From: Acidovorax sp. SUPP3334
GTDB taxonomy: Bacteria > Pseudomonadota > Gammaproteobacteria > Burkholderiales > Burkholderiaceae_C
NCBI RefSeq assembly: GCF_030159055.1
Contig: NZ_BQXQ01000039.1
Location: 1 to 40,135, forward strand
DNA: 40,135 nucleotides
Reading direction: 5' to 3'
Shown here piece after piece: positions 18,812-27,400 of this stretch. A program made the position numbers and the translations under genes. The first letter of the stretch is position 1, and each line of letters opens with the position of its first letter. The notes beneath the pieces are model-generated. The model had not been told where the DNA came from, did no database searches, and saw nothing but the letters and a program-made list of their open reading frames with translations.

Positions 18812-18948
18812 ATCCACATCATACTGGATATAAATCCGACCATCTACCCCCAAAGAGCGGATGAAAGCCTCCGCGAGTCCGAATCTCTTCTATCTGCAGG
18901 GACATATCTGACCAGTACGATTCGCCGTCCTCACTCCGATGGCCTGCC

Positions 18949-20418
18949 GTGCGGTCTTTGCGCATCCAACTGCTTCTTTTCTGGGCGTTTTTGCTCGCCG
19001 CCTGCGCCCTGGTCGCCGCGATCATCGTGGTGCTGTACCAGACAGGCTCGGGAGCCCAGGTGGCAGCCAGCCGGGCGCGGGCGCTGCAGGCCTGCGAGGA
19101 CATCGCCACGCGCTATGCCAAGTCGGTGCCCGCCGCGGCGCCCGACGCCCCCCAGGCCGACTTGCTGCGCGTACTGCTGCATGTGGTGCTGCTGGAGGTA
19201 CCGCAGGTGGAAGGCGGCGTGTGGCGCGCCGGCAGCGGAATGCTGGCCTATGCCTACCCCACCTATGAAGGCAGCGGCATCAAGGCCGACGTGCCAGCCG
19301 CCGAGGCGCCCCTGATCATCGAATTGGCCAAACAGGCCGGCAGCGCGGGCCAATCCGTGGTGAACCTGGTGCGCGGCAGCCGCGAAGTGCTGATCGTCGC
19401 GGCCTGCCCGCTGACGGCGCACCCAGGCACTGCCGTGTGGACCATGACGCGCGCCCATGCGGGTGCCATCGCCGCGCAGGAAACGCTGCGCATCGGTATT
19501 GCCGTGCTGGCGCTGCTGGTGGTGGCCTCGGGCGCGTGGCTGGGCTGGATGCTGCTGCGCGGCCTGCGCCAGGTGCGCCGCCTGGAGGGCGCACTGGCGG
19601 ATGCGCAGGTCGATGCCGTGCCCCGGCTGGAGCGCACGGGCATTCGCGAGCTGGACCGCATCGTCGATGGCTTCAATGCCTTCGGCACGCGCCTGGAAGA
19701 GGCCCGGGCCCGGCTGAAGGAAGCGCTCGCCCAGCGCCACCGCGATTTGCGCCTGACCGCCCTGGGCCGCATGACGGCCTCGGTGGCGCACGAGATCCGC
19801 AACCCCATCGCCGCCATGCGCCTGAAGGCCGAGAACGCCCTGGCTGCGCCGCCCGCCCGCCATGCCGACGCCCTGGCCGCCATCGTGACGCAGATCGACC
19901 GGCTCGAAGGCCTGGTGCAAAGCCTGCTCTCGCTGGTGCAGCCCTTGAGCCTCAGCCCGGTGACCGTGCCCCTGAACGTGTGGCTGCAAGAGCGGCTGGA
20001 CACGGCCCGCCCCGCCGCCGACGCCCGCGGCGTGCGGCTTGCGCTGCACGGCGATACCGCGGCCGAAGCCCGGTTCGATCCGGTGCATGTGGCGCGCGCC
20101 ATCGACAACCTGCTGGACAACGCCGTGCGCCACGCGCCCGACGGCGGCGAAGCCGTGCTGTCGGTACAGGTGGCCGTGCAGGCGGAGGCGGCCCGCGCCC
20201 TGTGCACCCTGGTGGTCGAAGACGACGGCCCGGGGGTGCCCGAAGACTTGCAGGCGCAGCTCTTCGAGCCCTTCGCCACCGGCCGGGCCGACGGCCACGG
20301 ACTGGGCCTGGCCCTGGCGCGCGAAGTGGCCCTGGCCCACGGGGGTGACCTGCATTACGCGCCGCGCGAAGGCGGCGGCGCCCGTTTCATTCTGGAGCTG
20401 CCATGGCACGCCTCTTAG
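18949..20418 (+). CDS. Sensor histidine kinase of an NtrC-type two-component pair
   Basis: This is a 489-residue protein. TM1 spans about 8-30 and TM2 about 182-203, framing a periplasmic sensor of roughly 150 residues with no domain I can name. A HAMP-like linker follows, then the DHp domain with phospho-acceptor H281 (SVAHEIRNPIAAMRLK). The ATPase domain has the N box (IDNLLDNAVRHAP), DDGPGVP and GHGLGLAL. GTG 18949 is the start that gives a normal membrane anchor. It overlaps the response regulator by 16 bases, so the two are one operon. The signal is unknown. The gene starts just beyond the AT-rich restriction-modification insert. Confidence 0.92.
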   Translation: MRSLRIQLLLFWAFLLAACALVAAIIVVLYQTGSGAQVAASRARALQACEDIATRYAKSVPAAAPDAPQADLLRVLLHVVLLEVPQVEGGVWRAGSGMLAYAYPTYEGSGIKADVPAAEAPLIIELAKQAGSAGQSVVNLVRGSREVLIVAACPLTAHPGTAVWTMTRAHAGAIAAQETLRIGIAVLALLVVASGAWLGWMLLRGLRQVRRLEGALADAQVDAVPRLERTGIRELDRIVDGFNAFGTRLEEARARLKEALAQRHRDLRLTALGRMTASVAHEIRNPIAAMRLKAENALAAPPARHADALAAIVTQIDRLEGLVQSLLSLVQPLSLSPVTVPLNVWLQERLDTARPAADARGVRLALHGDTAAEARFDPVHVARAIDNLLDNAVRHAPDGGEAVLSVQVAVQAEAARALCTLVVEDDGPGVPEDLQAQLFEPFATGRADGHGLGLALAREVALAHGGDLHYAPREGGGARFILELPWHAS

Positions 20419-21776
20419 TCGTCGATGACGACGCGACCTTCCGCGAATCGCTGGTCGAGACCCTGCAAAGCCTTGGCCATGAGGTGCACGCAGCCGATGG
20501 CGGCGAGCAGGCCCTGCGCCGGGTGGAGAGCCACCGCTACGGCGCCATCTTCCTGGACCAGCGCATGCCCGGCATGGATGGCCTGCAGACGCTGGCCGCC
20601 CTGGCCGCGCGCACGGCACGGCTGCCGCCCGTGCTGGTGCTCACGGCCTATGCCAGCGGCTCCGGCACCATCGAGGCGATGCGCCTGGGGGCGTTCGACC
20701 ACCTCACCAAGCCGGTGAGCCGTGCGGCGGTGGCAGCGGTGCTGGAGCGTGCCCTGCGTTCCGAGGCCGATGCCAGCGCCACGGCGCCCGCGGCGCTGCC
20801 CGATGCGCAGGAGGACGGCGAACTCATCGGCATCAGCGAGGCCATGCGCGAGGTGCACAAACGCATCGGCATGGCCGGCGCCAGCGACGCGCCCGTGCTG
20901 ATCGAAGGCGAAACCGGCACGGGCAAGGAACTGGTGGCCCGCGCACTGCACCAGCATTCCGCGCGCGCGGCCGGCCCGTTCGTGGCGGTGAACTGCGCCG
21001 CGATTCCGAAAGAGCTGCTGGAAAGCGAGCTGTTCGGCCACGTGAAAGGCGCCTTTACCGGCGCGGCGGCGGAGCGGCCGGGGTGCTTTCGCGCGGCCGA
21101 TGGCGGCGTGCTGCTGCTCGACGAGATCGGCGACATGGCGCCCGAGGTGCAGGCGAAGCTGCTGCGCGCGCTGCAGGAAGGCGAGGTGACACCGCTGGGC
21201 AGCCACCGTCCGTTGAAGGTGAACGTGCGCGTTTTGGCCGCCACGCACCGCGACCTGGCCGCAGCGGTGCAAGACGGGCGTTTTCGCGAAGACCTGCGCT
21301 ACCGGCTCGACGTGCTGCACATCGTGCTGCCACCGCTGCGCGAGCGCCTGGCCGACATCGTGCCGCTGGCCGAGCACTTCCTGCGGGGCGCCGCCGCGCC
21401 GCAGCCTGCCAAGCGCCTGTCCGCAGACGCGGCACGCGCGCTGCTCGCCCACGCATGGCCCGGCAACGTGCGCGAGTTGCGCAACGCCATGGAGCGCTGC
21501 AACGCCTTGCAACGGGGCCCGGTTATCGGGGTGGCCGACCTGGGGCTGAAGCCATCGCCGGCCCAGGGGGACGCCCTGGAGGGCAGCGCTGCCGATGGCA
21601 CGTTGCCCACTGCCTGGCTGGAAGGGTCGCTGCCCGAAGCCGTGGAACGGCTGGAGCGCTGCATGCTGGAACATGCGCTGCAACAGGCCCAGGGCAACCG
21701 GTCGCTGGCGGCACGCCGTCTGGGCATTCACCGCCAACTGCTTTACAGCAAGCTGTCGCAGTACGGCATCGAATGA
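20403..21776 (+). CDS. NtrC-family sigma54-dependent response regulator
   Basis: This is a 457-residue protein. The receiver domain has phospho-acceptor D52 (FLDQRMPGMDG), T81 and K103. The AAA+ domain has Walker A GETGTGKE (169-176), the sigma54-contacting GAFTGA loop (216-221) and DEIGD. The C-terminal Fis-type helix-turn-helix is at about 430-452. It activates transcription with sigma54 after phosphorylation by the kinase encoded upstream. A sigma54-like promoter lies about 100 bases downstream in front of the next genes, so these are its probable target. A GAFTGA motif that is fully intact argues for an active regulator. Confidence 0.94.
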   Translation: MARLLVVDDDATFRESLVETLQSLGHEVHAADGGEQALRRVESHRYGAIFLDQRMPGMDGLQTLAALAARTARLPPVLVLTAYASGSGTIEAMRLGAFDHLTKPVSRAAVAAVLERALRSEADASATAPAALPDAQEDGELIGISEAMREVHKRIGMAGASDAPVLIEGETGTGKELVARALHQHSARAAGPFVAVNCAAIPKELLESELFGHVKGAFTGAAAERPGCFRAADGGVLLLDEIGDMAPEVQAKLLRALQEGEVTPLGSHRPLKVNVRVLAATHRDLAAAVQDGRFREDLRYRLDVLHIVLPPLRERLADIVPLAEHFLRGAAAPQPAKRLSADAARALLAHAWPGNVRELRNAMERCNALQRGPVIGVADLGLKPSPAQGDALEGSAADGTLPTAWLEGSLPEAVERLERCMLEHALQQAQGNRSLAARRLGIHRQLLYSKLSQYGIE

Positions 21777-21811
21777 TCGCCACGGTGTCTTGAAAGCGGA
21801 CAAGCTGTCGC
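21745..21811 (+). promoter_or_regulatory. Candidate upstream activator sites for the NtrC-type regulator
   Basis: The 11-mer CAAGCTGTCGC occurs at 21749-21759 and again at 21801-21811, 52 bp apart, close to five helical turns. The first copy sits in a palindrome ACAGC-AA-GCTGT (21745-21756) and the second in GACA-AGC-TGTC. Relative to the predicted start near 21901 they centre at about -147 and -95, a normal range for enhancer sites. The first lies in the 3' end of the regulator gene itself. Coincidence cannot be excluded. Confidence 0.4.
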
Positions 21812-21874
21812 CCATTCATCCACGCAACGCGCCTTATTAAAAACGCAAGTCGTTGATTCATAAGGGTTCTTGCG

Positions 21875-21891
21875 TTGGCACGCGTCTTGAG
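21875..21891 (+). promoter_or_regulatory. Sigma54-type (-24/-12) promoter
   Basis: TTGGCACGCGTCTTGAG fits the consensus TTGGCACG-N4-TTGC(A/T) with the -24 half perfect and one substitution (C to A) in the -12 half; spacing is correct. It would start transcription near 21901, some 27 bases before the ATG at 21928. An inverted repeat AACGCAAG (21842-21849) / CTTGCGTT (21869-21876) overlaps the -24 element and may bind another factor. Confidence 0.65.
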
Positions 21892-21927
21892 AGAGTGAGT
21901 GCACCACCACTCGACAGGATGACTTTC

Positions 21928-22635
21928 ATGACGCTCCACCCCTTGCTCCGCACCGGCCTGCTGGCTGCCGCCCTCGCCGCTGCCAACGCCCACGCGCAAC
22001 TGCCGCCCCCTGCCCCGCCAGGCGGGCCCGGCCCTCTGGCCCAGGCGCCGGTGGCCGAGCAGTCCGCGACCGCGAGCAGCCGGCTGCAACGCTGGCTGCC
22101 CAACCCGAATGGCGAGGCCGATGGCTTGCTGCTGCAGGACGGCACGCAGATCGCGTTTCCCCCCCATTTGTCGGAAACGCTCACCGCATGGCTGCACCCC
22201 GGCGACCCGCTGGAAGTGACAGGCTGGCACCGCCCCGACGCCCCGGTGCTGCGCGCCGAGACCTTCCAGTCGCAAGGCCGAACGGTGCAGGACACCCCGC
22301 CCACCCCGGGCCAGCGCCCCCTGCCTCCCCCCCGCGAAGCCCTGACGCCGCTGCAGGCCAACGCCCGCGTCACGCAGGTGCTGTTCAACAGCCGCGGCGA
22401 TGCGCACGGCTTGCTGCTGGAAGACGGCGTGGTCGTTCGCTTCCCGCCCCACATGGGCACCTCGGTCGCCGCGCTGCTGAAGCCCGGCGCCATGGTGGCG
22501 GTGCGGGGCTGGGGCACGCGCAACGCGCTGGGCACCGGCATGGAGGCCGCCCAGATGGGCGCCACGCCGGACACCTTGCAGGACATGCTGGGCGGCCCGG
22601 CCGGCCCCGTGGGCGCCCCGGCCCTGCGCCCGTGA
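21928..22635 (+). CDS. Exported protein with two copies of a DGxxxxFPPH domain
   Basis: This is a 235-residue protein. A signal peptide ends near NAHAQ (about residue 21), followed by a Pro-rich linker. Two similar units follow: one with GEADGLLLQDGTQIAFPPHL then LHPGDPLEVTGW, the other with GDAHGLLLEDGVVVRFPPHM then LKPGAMVAVRGW. The predicted pattern of short beta-strands with a terminal PGD-x-V-x-V-x-G suggests an OB-like barrel; that is inference and I do not recognise a named family. ATG 21928 is chosen over 21919 because ACAGG lies at a good distance. It is the first gene after the sigma54-type promoter. Confidence 0.65.
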   Translation: MTLHPLLRTGLLAAALAAANAHAQLPPPAPPGGPGPLAQAPVAEQSATASSRLQRWLPNPNGEADGLLLQDGTQIAFPPHLSETLTAWLHPGDPLEVTGWHRPDAPVLRAETFQSQGRTVQDTPPTPGQRPLPPPREALTPLQANARVTQVLFNSRGDAHGLLLEDGVVVRFPPHMGTSVAALLKPGAMVAVRGWGTRNALGTGMEAAQMGATPDTLQDMLGGPAGPVGAPALRP

Positions 22636-22696
22636 TGCCGGCACCCGGCACGCTGTCCACCCCTGTTTCTTCCCTCCTCATCCACCCGGAGACACC

Positions 22697-23248
22697 ATGA
22701 GCAAACCCCAGGAATTGATCGACGTCTGGTCCCTTGAAGGCCAGTTCCAGCATGCCCTTCACAGCCCGCGCGGCGATGTCGAGGGCGTGATGATCGACGT
22801 GGACGGCGTACCCGCGCAGTTCGTGTTCGGCAAGCACGACGACCGTGCCGCAAGCGCCTTCGAGGCCCTTCGCGCCGGCCAGACGGTGGTCGTCGATGGC
22901 ACCCTCGCACCACCGCCGCCCCATGGCGAGGCCGCGCACGAGGTCTATGCGTTCGAACGGCTGGTGTCCATCGATGGGCAGGCGTTCGCGCCCGACGACG
23001 CACCCCGCGAGGTGAAAGGCCGCGTTGCGCACCTCCACCACGCCCGGCACGGCGAGCCCAACGGCGTGGTGCTGGACACGGGCGATTTCATCCACACGCG
23101 GCCCGATGGCTTTGCCCACCTGCACCTGAAGCCGGGCGATGCGGTCACGGCCCACGGCCCCGCCCGGCCCCTGCGCGGCACCACCGGTGCCCACGTGATT
23201 GAGGCGCACACCGTGAACGGCCACCCGGTGCCGGGCAAAACCGCCTGA
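22697..23248 (+). CDS. Cytoplasmic protein with two further copies of the same domain
   Basis: This is a 183-residue protein without a signal peptide. It again contains two units: GDVEGVMIDVDGVPAQFVFG then LRAGQTVVVDG, and GEPNGVVLDTGDFIHTRP then LKPGDAVTAHG. The order of conserved features (G-(D/E)-x-x-G-hydrophobic-D-G, Phe/Arg-Pro, L-x-x-G-D-x-V-x-x-x-G) matches the two units of the exported protein upstream, so the genes share a domain. GGAGACACC precedes ATG 22697. It lies 61 bases after the first gene and 11 bases before the transporter remnant, in one apparent operon. Function unknown. Confidence 0.65.
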   Translation: MSKPQELIDVWSLEGQFQHALHSPRGDVEGVMIDVDGVPAQFVFGKHDDRAASAFEALRAGQTVVVDGTLAPPPPHGEAAHEVYAFERLVSIDGQAFAPDDAPREVKGRVAHLHHARHGEPNGVVLDTGDFIHTRPDGFAHLHLKPGDAVTAHGPARPLRGTTGAHVIEAHTVNGHPVPGKTA

Positions 23249-23259
23249 GCCGTGACGCC

Positions 23260-24131
23260 ATGACCGCCGCGCACACCGCCCCTGACGCGCTATCCGCGCC
23301 GACCCCTGCCGGATCGCCGCCTGCACGCGCGGGCGTTGCGGCCGGGGCGTCCCTCACCGCCCTGGCCTGGATGGCGTTCTTCATGGCGGACGTGCGCGAC
23401 GGGCTCGGCCCGTTCCTCGCCACCTACCTGCAGACCCAGCGCATCGACCAGACGATGATCGGCATCGTGCTGTCCGCCGGGGGGCTCGCCGCCATGGCGG
23501 CCACGCCGCTGGCCGGCGCCTTCGCCGACCGTACCCGCGCCAAGCGGGCGCTGGTGGCGGTCTGCGCGCTGGCGGTGCTGGGCGCCAGCGCCATCGCCTT
23601 CCTGACCCGTTCGCCCAGCCTGCTCGTGCTGTCGCAAGTGCTCACCGGCGCCGCGGGCGCGGTGCTGGCGGCCGCACTGGCCGCCCTCACGCTCGGGCTC
23701 GCGCGAAGCACCGGCCTGCGCCACCAGACCGGCCGCAACGAGGCCTACAGCCATGCCGGCAACATCGTGTCCGCGCTGGGGGCTGCGGCCTTCGCGCACT
23801 GGATGGGCGCGCCCTGGATGCTCGTCGTCATGACCGCCATGGCCGTGGGTGCGCTGGCGTGATGGTGGAGCGCTACGTGCGCGGCAGCGGCCGTTACAAC
23901 ACCGCGCTGGGGCTGGTGATGACGCTGCAGGGCGTGGGCGCGGCAATGAGCCCCGCCGTCGCCAACAGCGTGGTCGGGGCACAAGGGCATTTCGGGCTCG
24001 CCTTCGCCGTGCTGGCGGGCTGCGCGGTGCTGGCATTGCCGGTCTTCTGGCTGGCGCAGCGGATCGCCGGCCACCGCAGCGCGACACCAGCCAAGGCGCA
24101 TTCCGCGCCGCGCCGCATCAAACGAGCTTGA
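23260..24131 (+). pseudogene. MFS transporter broken by an internal deletion
   Basis: The first 200 codons (23260-23862) encode an MFS N half: TM1-6 with GAFADRTRAKRALV after TM2. The frame then ends in TGA at 23860-23862. A second frame starting at 23859 resumes with VERYVRGSGRYNTALGLVMTLQGVGAAMSP, which in this family belongs to the TM10 region. The total is about 290 residues instead of about 400, so roughly 110-130 codons covering TM7-9 are absent and the frame has shifted. One deletion near 23855-23865 explains both. It is the last gene of the putative sigma54 operon and overlaps nagAb tail to tail by 14 bases. Confidence 0.75.
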
Positions 24132-24441
24132 GATACACCGTTCCCTGCTCCACGAGCACGGGGTAGCTGCGCAAGCCCTGCGTGAGCGGTGCGCACAGCG
24201 CGCTGCCGCTGCGCACGTCGAAGCGGCCCTGGTGCAACGGGCATTCGATTTCGTGCCCCTCCAGAAAGCCGTCGCACAGCCGCGCATTGCCGTGGGTGCA
24301 CAGGTTGTCGGTGGCGAACACCTCGCCGTCCACGGTGTAGAGCGCCACGTCGCGGCCCTCGACGGTCACGCCCACCACGTCGTCCTCGGGCAGGTCGGCG
24401 CGCGCGGCCGCCTCGGTCCATCCGGTGTCGATTGCTGGCAT
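24118..24441 (-). CDS. nagAb: Rieske ferredoxin of salicylate 5-hydroxylase
   Basis: This is a 107-residue Rieske [2Fe-2S] ferredoxin with ligands C48-T-H50 and C67-P-L-H70. It carries electrons from the NagAa reductase to the NagGH oxygenase. It is the last gene in the order nagAa-nagG-nagH-nagAb, which follows the Ralstonia U2 nag operon apart from the absence of the naphthalene dioxygenase genes nagAc and nagAd. ATG 24441 follows the small-subunit stop by 14 bases, with a GGAGG nearby. The larger open frame to 24855 on the same strand is a shadow of nagH in another frame. Confidence 0.88.
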   Translation of the reverse strand: MPAIDTGWTEAAARADLPEDDVVGVTVEGRDVALYTVDGEVFATDNLCTHGNARLCDGFLEGHEIECPLHQGRFDVRSGSALCAPLTQGLRSYPVLVEQGTVYLKLV

Positions 24442-24455
24442 GAAAGTGCCTCCTT

Positions 24456-24947
24456 TCAGATCGGGTAGATGATGGAATTCGGGATCATTTCGCTGTCGTA
24501 GATGCACTCCTTGCGGGCGAAGCGCAGGCCTTCGGGGGTGCGCACCACCACGTCGAGGTAACGCCCGACGTTGAACACCGTGGACGGCTCCGACAGCTTG
24601 GTGCGAAAGACCGCGTAGTTCGCCTCGCACGCCCAGCGGCCCTCCCCGGCCTGGCGCACGAGCGGCGTGCCGATCACGTGGCGCTGGTAGTACGGGTCGT
24701 GGAACAGCGTCTCGCGGATGCCGTAAATGCGGTCCTTCAGCATGCCCTGGCTGTCGAACGACAACGTGGCCAGCGGCAGGCCGCGCTCGTGGTTCTCGCG
24801 CGGCTGCAGGCGGTAGAGGCAGTCTTCGGTGAAGAAGCCCGGCCACCGGTCCCACTGCGCGGCGTCCAGCGCGGCGGCGTAATCGGCATAGAGCTGCTGC
24901 AGGGCGAAGTAGTCGGCGAATTCGATCGCGGTGGATGGAGCGTTCAT
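24456..24947 (-). CDS. nagH: Salicylate 5-hydroxylase, small oxygenase subunit
   Basis: This is a 163-residue ring-hydroxylating dioxygenase beta subunit (NTF2-like fold). It has the length and features of Nag[11 protein letters not shown], the [18 protein letters not shown] segment and the C-terminal [20 protein letters not shown]. This subunit is structural and has no metal centre. It starts 5 bases after the nagG stop, indicating tight coupling. With NagG it forms the hexameric oxygenase that converts salicylate to gentisate. Nothing unusual was seen. Confidence 0.88.
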   Translation of the reverse strand: MNAPSTAIEFADYFALQQLYADYAAALDAAQWDRWPGFFTEDCLYRLQPRENHERGLPLATLSFDSQGMLKDRIYGIRETLFHDPYYQRHVIGTPLVRQAGEGRWACEANYAVFRTKLSEPSTVFNVGRYLDVVVRTPEGLRFARKECIYDSEMIPNSIIYPI

Positions 24948-24952
24948 GGGGA

Positions 24953-26218
24953 TCAGTCCTCCTTTTCCATCACGCTGCGCCAGTACTCGTACATGCCGCG
25001 GATCAGCGTTTCCGTGACCATGTGGTCGGCGTCGCCCACCTCCCGGCCGCCGAGCTCCACCAGCGCGCGATGAAAGGGCTTTTGCTCGAAGCCCTGTTGC
25101 GAGAACTCGATCACCTCGCCATCGTCGGCCGAGACGAAGCCCGCCGGGCCGAACAGGTTGGCCTGGCGCAGGCGGCGCTCGGTCATCTCCTCGGTGTCGT
25201 CCTCGAAGCCGAAGTGCGTCCATTCGAAATCGAACGCATCGTGCCCCACGGGCTGGATGTGGCGCGTGGAGACGCTGTTGACCTGCTGCTGCAGGATCAC
25301 GCTGGGAAACAGCGTGGTCATCACCGCCGTGGGACCGCCCCACCAGGGCTCGGGCACGATGTCGAGAAAGCGGGGGTCTTCCAGCTGCATGCCGGCCTTG
25401 AAGCTGGAGACGTTGGACACGTCGGACTGCTTCTTGGCCTCGCCGCGCGTGGACACCATGGCCGCATGGCGGTGGCGCGCGTCCATTTTCAGCTCCGCCC
25501 TGTTGTCGGCCCGCCAGAGGCCGAAGGTGACGAACCAGGTGTGCAGCAGGCCGGGGTGGTACGGGTCCTTGATGTTCTCCTGCATCAGCTTCCAGTTGCC
25601 CGGAATGCGCTGGCGGTTGTAGCCCAGGATCTTGAGCTTTCGGCCGTTGAACAGGCGGTCGAAATAGCCCAGGATCGCCGGGCCCATGAAGTCCTCCAGC
25701 GACTCCACGCCGTGGTCGAACGAGGCAAATACCACGCCGCCGCGCGTGGCCACCTTGAGCCGCGTCAGGCCGTGCTCCTCCAGCTTGAAATCCGCCGGCA
25801 TGCCGCCGTGGACCTTGCCGTCCTGCTTCACGCCGCGCCGAAACGGCACGCCCTGCAACGCGCCGTCGAGCCGGTAGTTCCACTGGTGGTAGGGGCAGAC
25901 GAACTCCTTGCGGTTGCCATGGCGCTCCCGGCAAAAGCGCATGCCGCGGTGCGCGCACACGTTCTCCACCACGTGCAGCTGCAGGTCCTCGCCGCGCACC
26001 AGGATCACCGAACGTTCGCCGATGGCCGTGCGCTTGAAGTCACCCGGGTTCGGCACCTCGGCCTCCAGGCCCACGTAGCACCAGTGGCTGCGGTAGAAGA
26101 ACCGTTCCAGCTCGCGGCGGTAGATGTCCTCGCTGGTGTAGGCCGCGAAGGGCACGCGGTGCGTGCCGGGGCTTTCCCACGTCGGATGCAATGGGAAGAC
26201 GGGATGGGGCGTACTCAT
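24953..26218 (-). CDS. nagG: Salicylate 5-hydroxylase, large oxygenase subunit
   Basis: This is a 421-residue Rieske non-haem iron oxygenase alpha subunit. Rieske ligands are C88-A-H90 and C108-P-Y-H111. The mononuclear iron site shows D218, H221 and H226 in [13 protein letters not shown], which is D-x2-H-x4-H. The sequence is very close to Ralstonia U2 NagG as I recall it ([29 protein letters not shown]), so the substrate is most likely salicylate, hydroxylated to gentisate. Anthranilate-type enzymes (AndAc) are the nearest alternative. CAGGAG precedes ATG 26218. A strong GC hairpin lies between it and nagAa. Confidence 0.9.
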   Translation of the reverse strand: MSTPHPVFPLHPTWESPGTHRVPFAAYTSEDIYRRELERFFYRSHWCYVGLEAEVPNPGDFKRTAIGERSVILVRGEDLQLHVVENVCAHRGMRFCRERHGNRKEFVCPYHQWNYRLDGALQGVPFRRGVKQDGKVHGGMPADFKLEEHGLTRLKVATRGGVVFASFDHGVESLEDFMGPAILGYFDRLFNGRKLKILGYNRQRIPGNWKLMQENIKDPYHPGLLHTWFVTFGLWRADNRAELKMDARHRHAAMVSTRGEAKKQSDVSNVSSFKAGMQLEDPRFLDIVPEPWWGGPTAVMTTLFPSVILQQQVNSVSTRHIQPVGHDAFDFEWTHFGFEDDTEEMTERRLRQANLFGPAGFVSADDGEVIEFSQQGFEQKPFHRALVELGGREVGDADHMVTETLIRGMYEYWRSVMEKED

Positions 26219-26267
26219 GTCGTTGTCTCCTGGGGGCTTGTCTCTGTCGTGGAACGGTGTGCGGGAA

Positions 26268-26285
26268 GGGGGCATGCACGCCCCC
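26268..26285 (-). terminator. GC hairpin between nagAa and nagG
   Basis: GGGGGC (26268-26273) and GCCCCC (26280-26285) pair perfectly around a 6-base loop, four bases past the nagAa stop. There is no U-run after it, so it is more likely a partial attenuator or an mRNA-stabilising element that sets reductase and oxygenase levels than a full terminator. Confidence 0.4.
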
Positions 26286-26288
26286 GCT

Positions 26289-27287
26289 TCAAGGCGTGCT
26301 GGCATAGAAAGCGTCGGCATAGAGATGCTCGGCGGCGACGCCACGCTGGCGCGCCAGCAGCGACACGGCCTCCACCATGGGCGGCGATCCGCACAGGTAG
26401 GCGCGCCAGCCTTCCAGCGTGGGCCAGTCCTGCGCGATCGCGTCGGTGACCAGGCCCGTGCGCTGGCCCGGCGCCGCATCGGCCGCGGCCACCACTGCAT
26501 GCACGTGCAGTTGCGGGTGGCGCTGCTGCAGACCGGCCAGCCACTGCAGGCCATAAACATCGCGCGCCGACCGCGCGCCGGCATAGACGTGGATGGGGTT
26601 GGGCATGCCCGATTCCAGCGCGCCACGCACGATGGAGAGGATCGGCGCCAGCCCCGTGCCGCCCGCCACGCAAAGCATGGGCCCCTCGTACTTGCGGCGC
26701 AGGTAGGCCGAGCCCAGCGGCCCGCTCACCCGCACCGCATCGCCCACCGCCAGCACCTGGGCCACATGGGTGGACACCAGCCCGCCATCGACCAGCCGCA
26801 CGTGGAATTCGAGTTCGTCATCGTGCGGCAGCCCGGCCATCGAATACGGCCGCGCCAGGCCCGGGCCGAACTGCAGCTGCGCGTACTGCCCCGGCGAGAA
26901 GTCCAGCGGCTTGGCCGGCTTGAGGCGCAGCCGGCGGATGTCGTGCGTGAGCGTTTCCACGGCCGTCACCGTGGCCTTGAGCGTGCGGGCGGTGTGCACC
27001 ACCACCTCGTCGGGCTCGGGAATCTCGATGGTGCAGGACTCGCTCAACACCGTCTGGCAGGCCATCACGTAATGCGCCTCGCCGCCACCGCCACCCAGGG
27101 GCGGCATGCGCAGCGCCTGGCCGGCATCGATCACCTCGCCCGAGAGCACCTTGCAGCGGCAGGTGCCGCAGCGCCCGGCCATGCAGCTGTACGAAACGGG
27201 GATCTGGTGCTCACGCAGCACTTCCAGCAGGTTGGCGCCCGGTGCCACGGGCAGCACGCGGCCCAGCGGCTCGATATGCAGTTCCAT
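26289..27287 (-). CDS. nagAa: Ferredoxin reductase of salicylate 5-hydroxylase
   Basis: This is a 332-residue flavoprotein. The N-terminal plant-type [2Fe-2S] domain has C35-x4-C40-x2-C43 and C77. The FAD domain follows with RPYSMAG, and the NAD(P) domain with [16 protein letters not shown]. Sequence and layout match NagAa, the NAD(P)H-dependent reductase that in U2 serves both salicylate 5-hydroxylase and naphthalene dioxygenase. It is the first gene of the operon and is read away from nagR. A candidate NagR site lies 57-71 bases upstream of its ATG at 27287. Confidence 0.9.
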   Translation of the reverse strand: MELHIEPLGRVLPVAPGANLLEVLREHQIPVSYSCMAGRCGTCRCKVLSGEVIDAGQALRMPPLGGGGGEAHYVMACQTVLSESCTIEIPEPDEVVVHTARTLKATVTAVETLTHDIRRLRLKPAKPLDFSPGQYAQLQFGPGLARPYSMAGLPHDDELEFHVRLVDGGLVSTHVAQVLAVGDAVRVSGPLGSAYLRRKYEGPMLCVAGGTGLAPILSIVRGALESGMPNPIHVYAGARSARDVYGLQWLAGLQQRHPQLHVHAVVAAADAAPGQRTGLVTDAIAQDWPTLEGWRAYLCGSPPMVEAVSLLARQRGVAAEHLYADAFYASTP

Positions 27288-27343
27288 CGGGGTGTATCAC
27301 TCGCTGTCGTTGTTATGGCCCCGATCATTACCGCGATTCGATA

Positions 27344-27358
27344 ATCAGCTAATAGAAT
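27344..27358 (-). promoter_or_regulatory. Candidate NagR/NahR binding site in the nagAa-nagR intergenic region
   Basis: On the minus strand the site reads ATTCTATTAGCTGAT. Its ends match the NahR box ATTC...TGAT of the same length (recalled as ATTCAnGCTnnTGAT), with differences in the middle. It lies 57-71 bases upstream of the nagAa ATG and 43-57 bases upstream of nagR, so one site could activate nagAa and repress nagR. A direct repeat CATGAATA at 27361-27368 and 27383-27390 lies on the nagR side. Confidence 0.35.
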
Positions 27359-27400
27359 GGCATGAATACATAGCATCACTCCCATGAATAAAGGTGTCCC

